Source: Salinigranum halophilum (GTDB lineage Archaea; Halobacteriota; Halobacteria; Halobacteriales; Haloferacaceae). From it: a stretch of DNA of 64,000 nucleotides. The DNA lies in the NCBI RefSeq assembly GCF_007004735.1, contig NZ_ML660182.1:366130-430129 (forward strand), given 5' to 3'. Below the pieces are notes generated by a model. That model was not told the DNA's origin and made no database searches. It worked only from the letters and a program-made list of their open reading frames with translations. A program made the position numbers and the translations under genes. Positions 9,160-18,960 of the stretch are shown piece by piece; position 1 is the first letter of the stretch, and the number at the start of each line of letters is the position of its first letter.

Positions 9160-9435
9160 TCAGAGCACCCCCCCGCGCTCGACGGAGAACTTCGAGATGG
9201 CGATGCTCAACACGAAGTTCAACAGCGCGTAGACGAGCGCGATGTCGAGTGCGCCCGGTTCGCCGATGGCGGCCGCGAGCAGCGCGATGACGATGACGGT
9301 GTTCGAGCCGATGACGTTGACGGCGATGACTCGGTCGGGCATCGTGGGGCCGCGGACGATCCGGTAGACGCCGACCAGCGAGGTGAGGACGAACGCCGCC
9401 GCGGCGACGAGGAGGACGTCTTCGACGAGCGTCAT
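9160..9435 (-). CDS. mrpF: Mrp antiporter subunit F
   Basis: This 91-residue protein has three TM segments and the MnhF motif RIVRGPTMPDRVIAVNVIG, where the conserved P-D-R lies between TM1 and TM2. It ends GALDIALVYALLNFVLSIAISK, also typical of MrpF. It overlaps mrpE by 4 nt and precedes mrpG, the standard E-F-G order. Confidence 0.93.
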   Translation of the reverse strand: MTLVEDVLLVAAAAFVLTSLVGVYRIVRGPTMPDRVIAVNVIGSNTVIVIALLAAAIGEPGALDIALVYALLNFVLSIAISKFSVERGGVL

Positions 9436-10478
9436 GCGTCCTCCCGTTCCTCACGGCGTTCGAGCGGGCTCGGGATGCGGGCGACGTCACGGCCGTAAAA
9501 CACGAACCGGACGGCACGCTCTAACGAGCCGGAGAAGAGGTCCTCGCGCGAACTGCGGGTGAGCGTGTGGACGGTGAAGTGGCTCCGCGTGACGTCGACG
9601 GTCAGCGTTCCCGGCGTGAGCGTGATGCTGTTCGCGAGCGTCGTCACCGGCAGCGCCGACCAGACGGCGGCGTCGAACTCGACGACCTCCGGGTCGATCG
9701 GCAACGACGGGTGGAGGACGACGTAGGCGATAGCGAGGTTCGCCTTGGCGATCTCCCACAGGAGGTAGGGGATGTAGAGGGTGACCCGAGCGAGCCGCTT
9801 CACCGCCTGCGTCGGCCGGATGGGCGTGGTGAGCGAGACGCCCCAGAGCGCGACGGCGACGACGGTGGCGCTGATCGCTCCCGTCACCAGCTCGAACGGT
9901 ACGACCGACCCGGCCAAGAACAGATAGAAGAGAAACGAGACCGAGAAGAGCCCGAGGAACTGTGTGACGTTCCCGGAGCGGACGAGCAGCGGGTTCTGCC
10001 GTTCGCGGGTGGCCGGTGCCTCCCGTACCTCGAGACCGGCCCGCCGTACCTCGTTCTCGAGCGGCGGGAGCAGCGGCGTCGTGCCGAGCGGGGCGAACCC
10101 CGGGTCGAACACGGCGAGGTGGAGGTCGTTGTTCCGGGCGTATCGCGCGAGCACGTCGGCGTAGTCGCCGGGGCTGAAGAGGTACTCTCGCCCCCCGACC
10201 AGCGCGGTCTCTAACTCGACCGCGTCGGCGTTGTCACCGAGGTCCTCGCTGGCCCAGACCATGACCCGGTCGAGGAGGGACTGGGCCGTCTCGAACTCGG
10301 TCGTCTCCGTCTCTGACGGGAGCCGTTCGGAGGCCGGATAGACGAAGTGAACCGACGGCGTCTCGCCGGTCTCCTCGGCGCGGTCGAGCGCGTGTTGGAC
10401 GACGTACCCCACGGTGTTCCGGAGCGTGTTCGACTCGGAGACGGGAACGAGCAGTCGGGTGTCAGTCAGTGGGACCAC
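9432..10478 (-). CDS. mrpE: Mrp antiporter subunit E with an N-terminal Usp-like domain
   Basis: This is the first gene of the Mrp operon. At 348 residues it is about twice the usual MrpE length. Residues 1-155 resemble a universal-stress-protein fold (TRLLVPVSESNTLRNTVGYV start, alternating beta/alpha pattern, DLHLAVFDPGF). Residues 165-348 form the MnhE domain (LARVTLYIPYLLWEIAKANL; SITLTPGTLTVDV). The start is GTG at 10478, because an in-frame stop lies a few dozen nt upstream and no ATG intervenes; GTG at 10475 is an alternative. An AT-rich TTTAAT reads on the minus strand near 10553-10558, implying a leader of about 50 nt. Confidence 0.88.
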   Translation of the reverse strand: MVPLTDTRLLVPVSESNTLRNTVGYVVQHALDRAEETGETPSVHFVYPASERLPSETETTEFETAQSLLDRVMVWASEDLGDNADAVELETALVGGREYLFSPGDYADVLARYARNNDLHLAVFDPGFAPLGTTPLLPPLENEVRRAGLEVREAPATRERQNPLLVRSGNVTQFLGLFSVSFLFYLFLAGSVVPFELVTGAISATVVAVALWGVSLTTPIRPTQAVKRLARVTLYIPYLLWEIAKANLAIAYVVLHPSLPIDPEVVEFDAAVWSALPVTTLANSITLTPGTLTVDVTRSHFTVHTLTRSSREDLFSGSLERAVRFVFYGRDVARIPSPLERREEREDA

Positions 10479-10508
10479 CTCTGTCGTGAAGGGCGACAGT
10501 CCGAACGT

Positions 10509-10562
10509 GAACGCTTGACATCGATACCTAGCCTAGGCGTTCAGCCACACCGATTAAAGGGT
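10509..10562 (-). promoter_or_regulatory. Putative promoter region of the Mrp operon
   Basis: The sequence upstream of mrpE holds a TATA-like TTTAAT on the minus strand at about 10553-10558. A 6-bp inverted repeat (GAACGC at 10509-10514, GCGTTC at 10537-10542) flanks an almost palindromic CCTAGCCTAGG at 10527-10537. The repeat sits between the TATA-like element and the GTG start. This suits an operator or leader hairpin, but nothing proves either role. Confidence 0.35.
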
Positions 10563-10711
10563 TTCTTTTCCCCGTGTTTCGGGGGTTCCGTCACGAACGT
10601 CACCGACAATCGAGCGGGACCGAGCGCGCCTCCACGACCGACTCGCCGTCGCGGTTTCGTGGGGGAGCCCGGCACCGTCGCACCGCTCCGGTCTCCGACG
10701 TTCCGGTCGGT

Positions 10712-11404
10712 TCAGGCGCTCGGCGCGTCGAGGCCCAGCTCGTCGAGGAGCGTCAGCGCCGCTTCGTGCGAAGAGGGCGGGCCGCGTGCGGTCACCAGGT
10801 CGCCGTCGACGGTGACGGAGGTGTCCGCGTCGAGTTCGGCGTCCCAGTTCACGCCGACCGCCTTCACCTCGTCTTCGACCCAGTAGGGGAGTTTCCGCCC
10901 GTCGGGCATCCGGTCGAGGTCGTCGACGATGCCCTCCTCCCAGGCGTTCGGGAACCCGGTCACGTTCCGGCCGGTGGCGAGGAAGTCGCCCTCGGAGTCG
11001 CGGGTGAACGCGAGAATGCCGACGGCGTGGCAGACGACGAGCGCCTTGCCGTCACCCTCGACGGCCTCCCGCAGCGCGGCGCGGGCGTGGCGGTCCTGAT
11101 TGATGTCCCACTCGGTGCCGTGGCCACCGGGGAAAACGACGGCGTCGTACTCGCTCGCGTCGACGGACGCGAGCGGCTCGGGGTCGTTCAGTCGTTCGTC
11201 GTTCGCGTCGCACTCGGTGACGCGAGTGGCGAGCTCCTCGCCGACCTCGCCGGGGTCGACGGAGCGCTCGTCGACCACCGGCGGGTTGCCGGTCGGCGTC
11301 GCGACCGTACACTCGACGCCCGCGTCGGTGAGCGTCTGCAGCGGCTCGATGCACTCTTCTCCCCAGTAGCCTTCCTCCGTCACGACGAACAGTGCGCGTG
11401 TCAT
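10712..11404 (-). CDS. DJ-1/PfpI family protein (type 1 glutamine amidotransferase-like)
   Basis: This 230-residue protein has the DJ-1/PfpI fold. The nucleophile elbow is visible as VVCHAVG (Cys near residue 129 from this start), preceded by FPGGHGTEWD. The family includes glyoxalase III/deglycase, Hsp31 chaperone and protease-like members. The E-G-Y-W-G-E-E-C N-terminal segment resembles Hsp31/YhbO-like amidotransferase-domain proteins. I take the ATG at 11404; an upstream in-frame GTG would only add nine basic residues. A TATA-like CGCTTTTGCG lies at 11427-11436. Exact activity is unknown. Confidence 0.85.
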   Translation of the reverse strand: MTRALFVVTEEGYWGEECIEPLQTLTDAGVECTVATPTGNPPVVDERSVDPGEVGEELATRVTECDANDERLNDPEPLASVDASEYDAVVFPGGHGTEWDINQDRHARAALREAVEGDGKALVVCHAVGILAFTRDSEGDFLATGRNVTGFPNAWEEGIVDDLDRMPDGRKLPYWVEDEVKAVGVNWDAELDADTSVTVDGDLVTARGPPSSHEAALTLLDELGLDAPSA

Positions 11405-11472
11405 CGGTCTAACTCGGGCGGCGACGCGCAAAAGCGGCCGGTCCCCGGAAAGCCCAGCCTCCTCTCTGTCAC

Positions 11473-12786
11473 CTACTCGTCCGCGCCCGGCGCGGTCTCT
11501 TGTGTCCTCTCCCCGTCGACCGGGGCGCTCTCGTATCCGCGGTGGAGGTGACAGGCCGCCTCGTGGCCCGTGTCGGTCGGTTCGAGCGCCGGCCGGTCGC
11601 CCGCACAGACTGTCGGGAACGCCTCGGCGAGACGGTCGCGTGCCGCATCGTCGTCACCCGAGACGACGTCGTCGAGTGCGTCTCGGAGGACGCGCTCGGC
11701 GCTCGGGTCCGACAGAGTCTCGGGTAACTCGAACTCCGCGCGTACCGCCGCCGCGACCTCGTCGTCCAGACGCTCCCCCGACGCCTCACCCGTGACGAAC
11801 TCGCGGACGGCGTCAACGTCGATTCCCTCCCGTTCGAGCCGGATGCGGAGGTTCATCACCGCGCGCCACTCCGCCCGCGTGAACTCGTACCCCTCGGGCG
11901 GGACGAGCTCCGGACAGCGGGTGTGGAACCGACAGCCAGCCGGGGGGTTCGCGGGGCTCGGCACGTCGCCGGTGAGGACCGTCCCGAGGCCACGCGACCA
12001 CGGGTCGGGCTCCGGAATCGACGAGAGGAGGGCTCGCGTGTAGGGGTGTTGCGGGGAGTCGAAGACGTCGGCTGTCGGCCCGAGTTCGACGATTTCCCCG
12101 AGGTACATCACGGCGACGCGGTCGCACACCTCGCGAACGACGCCCATGTCGTGGCTGATGAAGACGATAGCAAGTCCGAACTCCGCCTGGACTCGTTCGA
12201 TGAGCGTGAGAATCTCGGCCTGCACGGAGACGTCGAGCGCGCTCGTCGGCTCGTCGGCGACGACGAGGTCGGGGTTGACGACGAGTGCCCGCGCGAGCGC
12301 GATGCGCTGGCGCTGTCCGCCCGAGAACTCGTGGGGGTAGCGGTCGATGTCCTCCGCGGAGAGCCCGACGCGTTCGAGGAGGTCCGCCACGATACGACGA
12401 CGGCGCTCGCGTCCTCCGACCCCGTGGATGACGAGCGGCTCCGCGACCGCCTCGCCGACGGCCATCCGCGGGTCGAAACTCGACGTCGGGTCCTGGAAGA
12501 TCATCTGCGCCCGTCGCCGGAACCGCTTCAGCTCCGCCGGGGTGTACGAGGTGATGTCCTCGCCGTCGAACAGCACCTGCCCACCGGTCGGCTCCTCCAG
12601 TCTGAGGAGCGAGGTCGCCGCCGTCGACTTCCCACAGCCGGACTCGCCGACGATGCCGAGGGTCTCGCCGCGCTCGACGGTGAACGAGACTCCGTCGACC
12701 GCGCGGACTCGACCGACCTCGGTCTTCAACAGCCCCTCCGTGACGGGGTAGTGTTTCTCGAGAGCACGCACCTCCAAGAGTGGCAT
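11473..12786 (-). CDS. dppF: Dipeptide/oligopeptide ABC transporter ATP-binding protein (DppF-like) with a C-terminal insert
   Basis: This 437-residue ATPase drives peptide import. Residues 1-270 are a standard ABC domain: Walker [11 protein letters not shown]-loop [12 protein letters not shown], signature [15 protein letters not shown], Walker [13 protein letters not shown], switch FISHD. The oligo_HPY-type cysteine module starts at CRFHTRCPE. About 100 acidic, helical residues then intervene before the module resumes (CAGDRPAL...ACHLH). Most relatives have 20-30 residues there. It is the last gene of the five-gene operon, sharing one base with dppD (TGATG). Confidence 0.92.
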   Translation of the reverse strand: MPLLEVRALEKHYPVTEGLLKTEVGRVRAVDGVSFTVERGETLGIVGESGCGKSTAATSLLRLEEPTGGQVLFDGEDITSYTPAELKRFRRRAQMIFQDPTSSFDPRMAVGEAVAEPLVIHGVGGRERRRRIVADLLERVGLSAEDIDRYPHEFSGGQRQRIALARALVVNPDLVVADEPTSALDVSVQAEILTLIERVQAEFGLAIVFISHDMGVVREVCDRVAVMYLGEIVELGPTADVFDSPQHPYTRALLSSIPEPDPWSRGLGTVLTGDVPSPANPPAGCRFHTRCPELVPPEGYEFTRAEWRAVMNLRIRLEREGIDVDAVREFVTGEASGERLDDEVAAAVRAEFELPETLSDPSAERVLRDALDDVVSGDDDAARDRLAEAFPTVCAGDRPALEPTDTGHEAACHLHRGYESAPVDGERTQETAPGADE

Positions 12787-13862
12787 CAGTCGTCACCTCC
12801 CGTTCCCGTCGCTGGGCCGTCCGACCCGGTCGTCTCCGCTCGCTCGCCGAGGACGACGCTCGGGTCCCCGCCGGGACCGAAGTGGACGCAGGAGACCTCG
12901 TGTGCGACGGCGTGCTCGTCACCCGTGCTCACCGCGTACTGCGGCGGCTGTTCCCCGTCGGTACAGGCGTCGACGGCGTGTGGGCACCGCGCGGCGAACC
13001 GACAGCCCGGCGGCGGGTCCGTCGGGTCCGGCAGCGTCCCGCCGATAGAGCGCATCCGCCCGCCGCGGCCGGGGAGACAGTCGAGGAGCGCCCGCGTGTA
13101 CGGGTGCGACGGCCGGTCGAAGAGGTCGTAGACGCCCGCCGTCTCCATCACCTTCCCCGCGTACAGCACGACCACCCGGTCGGCCACCTCGGCGACCACC
13201 CCCAGGTCGTGGGTGATGAGGAGGATGCTCATGTCGAACTCCTCTTGTAGCTCCACGAGGAGCCGGAGGATCTGTGCCTGGATGGTCACGTCGAGCGCCG
13301 TCGTCGGCTCGTCGGCGATGAGGAGTTTGGGGTTCGACGCCAGCGCCATCGCGATGACGACCCGCTGTTTCATCCCGCCCGAGAACTCGTGAGGGTAGTC
13401 GTCGAACCGGGTGGTCGCGTCGGGGATGCCCACCCGGTCGAGGAGTTCGAGCGCCCGGTCTCTCGCCTCCCGTCTGGTGACCTCGTCGTGGAGACGGACC
13501 GCCTCGACCAGTTGCCAGCCGACGGTGTAGACCGGGTTGAGCGCCCCCTGTGGGTTCTGGAAGACGTGGGCGATATCGCCGCCTCTGATCTCGGTGAGCT
13601 CCGCGTCGGAGAGTGTCGCGAGGTCGCGACCCTCGAACCGGACGGTCCCTCGAATCTCGCCCGGCGGCGTCCGAATCAGGCGGGTGATGGACTCGGAGGC
13701 GACCGTCTTGCCGGACCCCGACTCCCCGACGAGACAGACGGTCTCGCCCCGCCCGACGGAGAAGGAAACCCCGTCGACCGCGCGGACGACACCCTCGTCC
13801 GTCTTGAACCGCGTGCGGAGTTCCTCGACGTCGAGCAGTGGGTCCCGTCGCGTTCCGCTCAT
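12786..13862 (-). CDS. dppD: Dipeptide/oligopeptide ABC transporter ATP-binding protein (DppD-like)
   Basis: This is a 358-residue ABC ATPase. Walker A is GESGSGKTV, the Q-loop is [16 protein letters not shown], the signature is [15 protein letters not shown] and Walker B is [12 protein letters not shown]. The C-terminal cysteine motif [15 protein letters not shown]...VSCVHF fits oligopeptide-type ATPases, which bind a cluster or metal at this site in some members. The ATG at 13862 overlaps the dppC stop by ATGA; upstream in-frame codons belong to the out-of-frame shadow of dppC. It pairs with the DppF-like subunit as a heterodimer. Confidence 0.93.
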   Translation of the reverse strand: MSGTRRDPLLDVEELRTRFKTDEGVVRAVDGVSFSVGRGETVCLVGESGSGKTVASESITRLIRTPPGEIRGTVRFEGRDLATLSDAELTEIRGGDIAHVFQNPQGALNPVYTVGWQLVEAVRLHDEVTRREARDRALELLDRVGIPDATTRFDDYPHEFSGGMKQRVVIAMALASNPKLLIADEPTTALDVTIQAQILRLLVELQEEFDMSILLITHDLGVVAEVADRVVVLYAGKVMETAGVYDLFDRPSHPYTRALLDCLPGRGGRMRSIGGTLPDPTDPPPGCRFAARCPHAVDACTDGEQPPQYAVSTGDEHAVAHEVSCVHFGPGGDPSVVLGERAETTGSDGPATGTGGDD

Positions 13863-15094
13863 CTGTCTGCCCTCGGGTCGAGCGCGTCTCGAAGCGCGTC
13901 GCCCATGAAGTTGAACGCGAGGATGGTGAAAAAGAGGAAGAAGCCGGGGAACGTCGAAATCCACCACGCGCTGTCGAGGTCGGAGCGCCCGGCGGCGATG
14001 ACCTGCCCCCACGAGGGGATGGTCGGGTCGCCGAGCTGGAGGAACGACAGCGCCGCCTCCGCGAGGATGTACCCCGGAATGGCGAGGGTGGCGGCGGTGA
14101 TGACCGTCGAAGAGACGTTCGGGACGAGGTGTCGCCGGATGACGTAGGCGGCGTTCGCCCCGGCGCTCTTCGCCGCGAGGACGTACTCCTCTTCTCTGAG
14201 CTGGAGCGCCTCCGAACGGACGAGGCGGGCGATACCCCCCCACGACGTGAGGCCGAAGAGGACGATGAACATGAACAGCGAGCCGCCGAAGAGGAACACC
14301 AAGAGCAGATAGAGCAGGAAGGTCGGGAAGGTGAGCTGGATATCGACGTAGCGCATCAGCGCCTCGTCGACCATCCCACCCGAGTAGGCCGCGACGGTGC
14401 CGACGGCCGTCCCGATGGAGATGACGAGCAGCGTCGTGATGAGTCCGAGCTTCATGCTCACCTGCATCCCGTAGATGACGAGGACGAGGATGTCCTTGCC
14501 GTCGGACGTGGTCCCGAGCGGATGTGCGAGCGAGCCGTGACAGACGTCCCCCGTCACCTCGCCGACGCACTGGAGCGGCACGGACGAATCGACGGTCGTG
14601 AACAGCGGGGGCTGGTACTGCCGGGTGAGTTCGAGTTCGGGCGCGGGGATGAACACCGGCCCGACGATTCCGACGAGGAAGACGACGACGAGGTAGCCGA
14701 GGCTCACCACCGCGAGTCGGTTCTTCCGGAACTGTCGCCAGTAGTACGCCGTCAGCCGGCGGTTGTCGGACAGGGGGACCACGACGTAGAACACCATGAC
14801 GACGAGCGTGAGGAGGAACAGCCAGTCCAGTTGGGTGACGTCCCAGAGGAACGTGTCGCCGAACAGCGGCACCGACGGCGGGAGCGCGAACTCGACCGTC
14901 GGTGTGTTCGGCAAGACGACGGCGTAGTCGTAGGCGAAGACGGCCGCGAGAACGGCGACGACCGCCCCGACGCCGAGGTCCCGGCGCGAGAGGACCGTCC
15001 GCCCGCCCTCGTCGTCCCAGTCGATGTCCTCGAACGTCTCGTGCTGTGTTCCGTCACCGCCGTACCCCTGTCGGGAGTCGGTCTCCGTCGCCAT
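13859..15094 (-). CDS. dppC: Dipeptide/oligopeptide ABC transporter permease (DppC-like)
   Basis: This is a 411-residue permease of the OppBC family. A hydrophilic N-terminal stretch with a GYGGDG motif (about residues 10-16) is followed by several extra TMs. The BPD permease core includes HPLGTTSDGKDILV and a coupling helix near EYVLAAKSAGANAAYVIRRHLVPN. The archaeal-type N-terminal extension (about 130 residues, two to three TMs before the core) makes it longer than bacterial DppC (about 300 residues). It overlaps dppD (ATGA) and dppB (1 nt). Confidence 0.92.
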   Translation of the reverse strand: MATETDSRQGYGGDGTQHETFEDIDWDDEGGRTVLSRRDLGVGAVVAVLAAVFAYDYAVVLPNTPTVEFALPPSVPLFGDTFLWDVTQLDWLFLLTLVVMVFYVVVPLSDNRRLTAYYWRQFRKNRLAVVSLGYLVVVFLVGIVGPVFIPAPELELTRQYQPPLFTTVDSSVPLQCVGEVTGDVCHGSLAHPLGTTSDGKDILVLVIYGMQVSMKLGLITTLLVISIGTAVGTVAAYSGGMVDEALMRYVDIQLTFPTFLLYLLLVFLFGGSLFMFIVLFGLTSWGGIARLVRSEALQLREEEYVLAAKSAGANAAYVIRRHLVPNVSSTVITAATLAIPGYILAEAALSFLQLGDPTIPSWGQVIAAGRSDLDSAWWISTFPGFFLFFTILAFNFMGDALRDALDPRADR

Positions 15095-16068
15095 CAGCGG
15101 TCACCGTATTCGATGCGCGGGTCGAGAATGGTGTACGCGAGGTCCTGGAACAGGTTCCCCACGACGGCGATGAACACGCCGATGAGCACGGTTCCGAGGA
15201 CCAGGGCCGTGTCCTGTGCGACGATGGCGCGGAACGACAACTGGCCGAGACCGGGAATCCCGAAGACGACCTCCACGAGGTACGAGGCGGCGATGAAGAT
15301 GCCCAGGAGGTCCGAGATGAGGATGGTCACCAGAGGGGGTGAGGCGGGACGAAGGATGTGGTGTGTGAGGATGCGCCGCTCGCTGGCCCCCTTCGCCCGT
15401 GCGGTCTTGACGAAGTCCGCCTGGACGAACTCGAGGGTTCGTGCCCGTGAGTAGCGCATCAGGCCGGCGATGGTCCCGGTCGTGAGCACCACGACGGGTA
15501 ACACGAGTTGGCGGGCCATCTGCAGCGAGAAGAAGGGCACGTCGGGGTCGAAGACGACCGGGAACCACCCTAACTGGACGCCGAACACGAGCAGGAGGAT
15601 GATGGCGAACCAGAAGTTCGGAATCGCGAAGCCGAAGAAGGCGAAGAACGTCGCCGCGTAGTCGGCCTTCGTGTACTGGTGGGTCGCCGAGTACAGCCCG
15701 ATAGAGAGGCCGAGCAGGATGGAGAGGACGGTGGTTGGTACAGAGTAGATGGCCGTGTACGGCAGAGCGGCCCAGATGGCCTCAGTCACTGGCTGTGAGC
15801 GGCTGTCCGACCAGCCCCAGTTGAGCGTCACCATGTTCTGCATGTACGTGGTGTACCGCTCCCAGAGCGGTCGGTCGAGTCCCCTCGCCCGGCGGAACGC
15901 TTCGCCCGCGGTCTCAGCGCTTCCCCCGCTCTGGGCGACCTGAAACTGGAGTTCGGCGGCCTGCTGGTTCGGGGTGGCCGCGAGCAGGCCCCACGTCACC
16001 GAGAGGATGATGAACGTCGCCACGACGGTCCACAGGAGCCGTCGGACGACGTACCAGCGCATGCTCAT
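15094..16068 (-). CDS. dppB: Dipeptide/oligopeptide ABC transporter permease (DppB-like)
   Basis: This 324-residue permease begins MSMRWYVVRRLLWTVVATFII, the usual DppB amphipathic start and TM1. It carries the EAA-type coupling loop FVKTARAKGASERRILTHHILRPA. An R-G-L-D-R-P-L motif (RARGLDRPLWERY) precedes the second TM, as in other OppB/DppB proteins. It forms the translocation channel with DppC. The start at 16068 is favoured over a second ATG two codons later. Confidence 0.93.
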   Translation of the reverse strand: MSMRWYVVRRLLWTVVATFIILSVTWGLLAATPNQQAAELQFQVAQSGGSAETAGEAFRRARGLDRPLWERYTTYMQNMVTLNWGWSDSRSQPVTEAIWAALPYTAIYSVPTTVLSILLGLSIGLYSATHQYTKADYAATFFAFFGFAIPNFWFAIILLLVFGVQLGWFPVVFDPDVPFFSLQMARQLVLPVVVLTTGTIAGLMRYSRARTLEFVQADFVKTARAKGASERRILTHHILRPASPPLVTILISDLLGIFIAASYLVEVVFGIPGLGQLSFRAIVAQDTALVLGTVLIGVFIAVVGNLFQDLAYTILDPRIEYGDR

Positions 16069-16099
16069 CGGTGGTCCTCCGGCGCTGGCGTGAGAGCGG

Positions 16100-17992
16100 T
16101 CACTCGAAGTACCACGTCTGGCTGTCCCACCCGCTGGCGAAGTCCTCGATGGGGCCGACGACCTCGGACCGGTAGCCGCTGATGGCGGAGGTCATGGTGA
16201 CGAAGCCGAACGGCTGCTCCTCGTTGATGTAGCCGAACGCCTGCCCGAGCAACCGTCTCCGTTCCTCCTCGTCGACCGTCCGGGAGGCCTCCTCGTACAG
16301 GCCGACGATGTCGCGCTCGGGGACGTAGCCGTAGTAGTTGATCCCGCCACGCTCCTGGAAGAACGCGCTCGAGGAGGTCGGTGTGTACGGGTAGGTGTTG
16401 AACCCGAGGTTCACCGACATGTCCCACGGCTCGGGGCTCGTCGAGACGTCGCGGGGGCCACCGTTGAACTGACCGGCGGTCCACTCGGCTTCGGTCCCCT
16501 CGGGTGGGGAGTTGGTCGCGAACTTCTCGATGAACGACGAGGTGGGCCGTATCTCGACGCGGATGCCTGCGTTCTTCTGAAACTCCTGGGCGATGAACTC
16601 CGCCGTCGTCCGCTCGGTGTCCTGCCCCTGATCGAAGTACAGAGAGAGCGTCACCTGCTCGCCCGCCCCGTTCTTCAGCACGTCGCCGTCGTAGCTGTAC
16701 TCGGTGCCCGAGAGCGCCTCCGCGAGCAGTCGCCGCGTCACCTCGGGGCCGTAGTTCTCGCCGACGCCGTAGTTCGTGATCTGGTCGTCGACGTACCACT
16801 TCGTCCACTTCGGTTGCATGGTCTGAGCGACCTGTGCGTAGCCGCGATAGATGCTCTCGGCGATGGCCTGCTTGTCGACGGCGTGCCCCAGCGCCTGTCG
16901 AACCGCCTTGCGGCGGAACGGTCGCCACCCGTTGGCGCGCTGGTTGTACGCCAGCACGGAGACGAACGGCTGGGGTGTGACGTTGAGGTAGACGTCTTCG
17001 AGGTCCTGAAACTGGTTCGCCTTGTTCGGCGGGACGCCCGCCGTCGTCACGTCGCCGTTGCGGAGGGCTCCGAGGCGGGCGCTCTCCTCTTTGATGACGC
17101 GCACGATTCGGCGGTCGAAGGTGGGTGCCTCGGTCCACGCCTCGGCGAAGCTCTGGTCGACGCCGTCGATGCCAGCGAAGTCCAGGTCGCCGTTCTGTGC
17201 GAGTTCGCGCATGTAGTACTCGTCGTTCCGGGTGACGACGAACTGCGACTCGCGGTCCCACCGCTCGTAGGAGTACGGGCCGAGGTTGCCCGTGTACGCG
17301 AGGGTGTTCACCTCCTCGTCCTGCCGCAACCCCTCGACGTCCCCCGAGGGGGCGTACTTCTCGAGGATGCCCTGCGGCATGCAGTTCTGTCCCCACAGCA
17401 CCGGTTTGAACGGGAACGACGGGTCGACCTCCGGGAGCGAGAGCGTGAACGAGCGGTCACCGGTCTTCTCGACCGGGATGGGTTCGCCGTTGCGGACCCA
17501 GTCGTCGGCGTTCGGGTAGCCGGACCAGTTGTCGGGGTCCTGGAACACCTCCTGAATCATGTACACCCAGTCGTCGGCGGTCATCTGGCCGTAGCCGGCA
17601 CCCCATCGGAGGTTCTCCCGCAACTGGACCTCGTAGACGCGGCCGTCCTCGGTGGAGATGTCCGCCCAGAGTGGGAATATCTCCTGTTCGGGGGTGATGA
17701 CCCAGGTGGCGTCCATCGTGAGGCCGATAAAGCCGCCCGACGTCGCATCGGCGATAGAGATCCAGTTGAGCGAACTGGCGTCGACGGACGAAGCACTGAC
17801 GTAGTCGGTCGTCGACCCCCCGGAACGCGCTGTCGTCGTCGCCGACGCCCCCGCCTCCTCGCTCTGGTTCCCGCTGCTCGAACAGCCCGCGAGGCCCGCG
17901 GCCGCCCCCACGCCCAGTAACTTCAGAAGGTCTCTGCGACCCGGCCGGTAGAGCGCGTCCGGGTCGCCGTCGCCTCCGTAACCGGATGGCAT
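16100..17992 (-). CDS. dppA: Peptide ABC transporter substrate-binding lipoprotein (DppA-like), Tat-exported
   Basis: This 630-residue extracytoplasmic binding protein is the first gene of the transporter operon. The N-terminus carries a twin-arginine signal (RRDLLKLLGVGAAAGLAGC) whose lipobox cysteine is near residue 37, followed by a Ser/Gly/Thr-rich linker. The SBP_bac_5 fold is suggested by RQALGHAVDKQAIAESIYRG and FKPVLWGQNCMPQ. Before the signal stands a GYGGDGD motif, also found at the N-terminus of DppC. The ATG at 17992 has a TATA box ATATTTAC at 18016-18023 (minus strand), so the transcript is leaderless. Confidence 0.93.
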   Translation of the reverse strand: MPSGYGGDGDPDALYRPGRRDLLKLLGVGAAAGLAGCSSSGNQSEEAGASATTTARSGGSTTDYVSASSVDASSLNWISIADATSGGFIGLTMDATWVITPEQEIFPLWADISTEDGRVYEVQLRENLRWGAGYGQMTADDWVYMIQEVFQDPDNWSGYPNADDWVRNGEPIPVEKTGDRSFTLSLPEVDPSFPFKPVLWGQNCMPQGILEKYAPSGDVEGLRQDEEVNTLAYTGNLGPYSYERWDRESQFVVTRNDEYYMRELAQNGDLDFAGIDGVDQSFAEAWTEAPTFDRRIVRVIKEESARLGALRNGDVTTAGVPPNKANQFQDLEDVYLNVTPQPFVSVLAYNQRANGWRPFRRKAVRQALGHAVDKQAIAESIYRGYAQVAQTMQPKWTKWYVDDQITNYGVGENYGPEVTRRLLAEALSGTEYSYDGDVLKNGAGEQVTLSLYFDQGQDTERTTAEFIAQEFQKNAGIRVEIRPTSSFIEKFATNSPPEGTEAEWTAGQFNGGPRDVSTSPEPWDMSVNLGFNTYPYTPTSSSAFFQERGGINYYGYVPERDIVGLYEEASRTVDEEERRRLLGQAFGYINEEQPFGFVTMTSAISGYRSEVVGPIEDFASGWDSQTWYFE

Positions 17993-18015
17993 GGTGTGTG
18001 AAAACAGCCTCCAAA

Positions 18016-18023
18016 GTAAATAT
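18016..18023 (-). promoter_or_regulatory. TATA box of the dpp operon
   Basis: ATATTTAC on the minus strand sits 24-31 nt before the dppA ATG at 17992, the spacing of leaderless haloarchaeal promoters. Confidence 0.6.
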
Positions 18024-18133
18024 CCATCGGTGGGGGGCGTAATCAGTGCGCCATCGTTCGATTTACCTCCGGTCGAGGGGTGCGAGACGAGCGCGTCCCG
18101 AGAGCACACAACGTCGGCCGACCGCAGGTCCCG

Positions 18134-18700
18134 TCAGCCGTCGCCGAACTCGTCGACGATGACGACCTCGCCGTCCTCGACGGTGACGTTGATGAGGGTC
18201 TTGACCGAGTAGTCGGTGTCGTCGAGCTGGTTCGGCCCCGCCTTCTTGATGACGGCGACGACGTCGACGACGTCGGCACCGATGTGGCTCAGCGCGTCGA
18301 GGATGGCCGTGATGGTGCCGCCGGTGGAGAGCACGTCGTCGAGGACGAGCACCTTGTCGCCCTCGTACACGTCGTTGATGTACATCTCCGAGTCGGAGTA
18401 GCCCGTCGTCTGGTGGAGCGACACCTCGCCTGCGAGGCCGTACTGGCGCTTTCGGATGACGACGAGGGGGATGTCGGTCATGAGCGAGACCGCGGTGGAG
18501 ATGTGGATGCCCATCGCCGCGGGCGTCACGATCTTGTCGACGTCTTCGATCTCGGCCTTTCGGATGATGCGGATGACGATCTCGCGGAGGAGTTCCGGCT
18601 TCAGCATCGGGACGCCGTCGCTGATCGGGTGGACGAAGTACTCGTAATCGCCTTTCTCGATGATCGGTGCGTCGAGGAGCGACTGCCGCAACTGGTCCAT
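18134..18700 (-). CDS. hpt: Purine phosphoribosyltransferase (HGPRTase-like)
   Basis: This is a 188-residue type I phosphoribosyltransferase for purine salvage. The PRPP-binding motif [17 protein letters not shown] is at about residues 117-133 and the flexible-loop tyrosine/SLHQTTG region precedes it. The N-terminal [31 protein letters not shown] matches haloarchaeal HGPRTase-like proteins. Some members of the group prefer adenine, so base specificity is open. The start at 18700 is set by GTTTTATCC at 18722-18730 (minus strand), 22-30 nt upstream; the longer frame would run into that promoter. Confidence 0.88.
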   Translation of the reverse strand: MDQLRQSLLDAPIIEKGDYEYFVHPISDGVPMLKPELLREIVIRIIRKAEIEDVDKIVTPAAMGIHISTAVSLMTDIPLVVIRKRQYGLAGEVSLHQTTGYSDSEMYINDVYEGDKVLVLDDVLSTGGTITAILDALSHIGADVVDVVAVIKKAGPNQLDDTDYSVKTLINVTVEDGEVVIVDEFGDG

Positions 18701-18960
18701 GGCGTCGGTTCTGCCGGTGAGGGATAAAACGTGGCGGTTCACCGGCTGCATGCGAGTGGGTGTCTGTAACGGGGAGACGCGCCCACACTCCTGACGCGCA
18801 CTTAGCGGCTCCGTCCGCCAGGATGGGTGTGCGAGGGTGAGGCAGCCCACTGCACCCGTGTGTCGTGTGACTACCGACTGGTCGACCGCTCCCGACCAGC
18901 ACCCCGCCAGCGACGACTGTCGCCCCCTGCACTTTTTCCAGCGAGAGACGAGTGAGGTGT

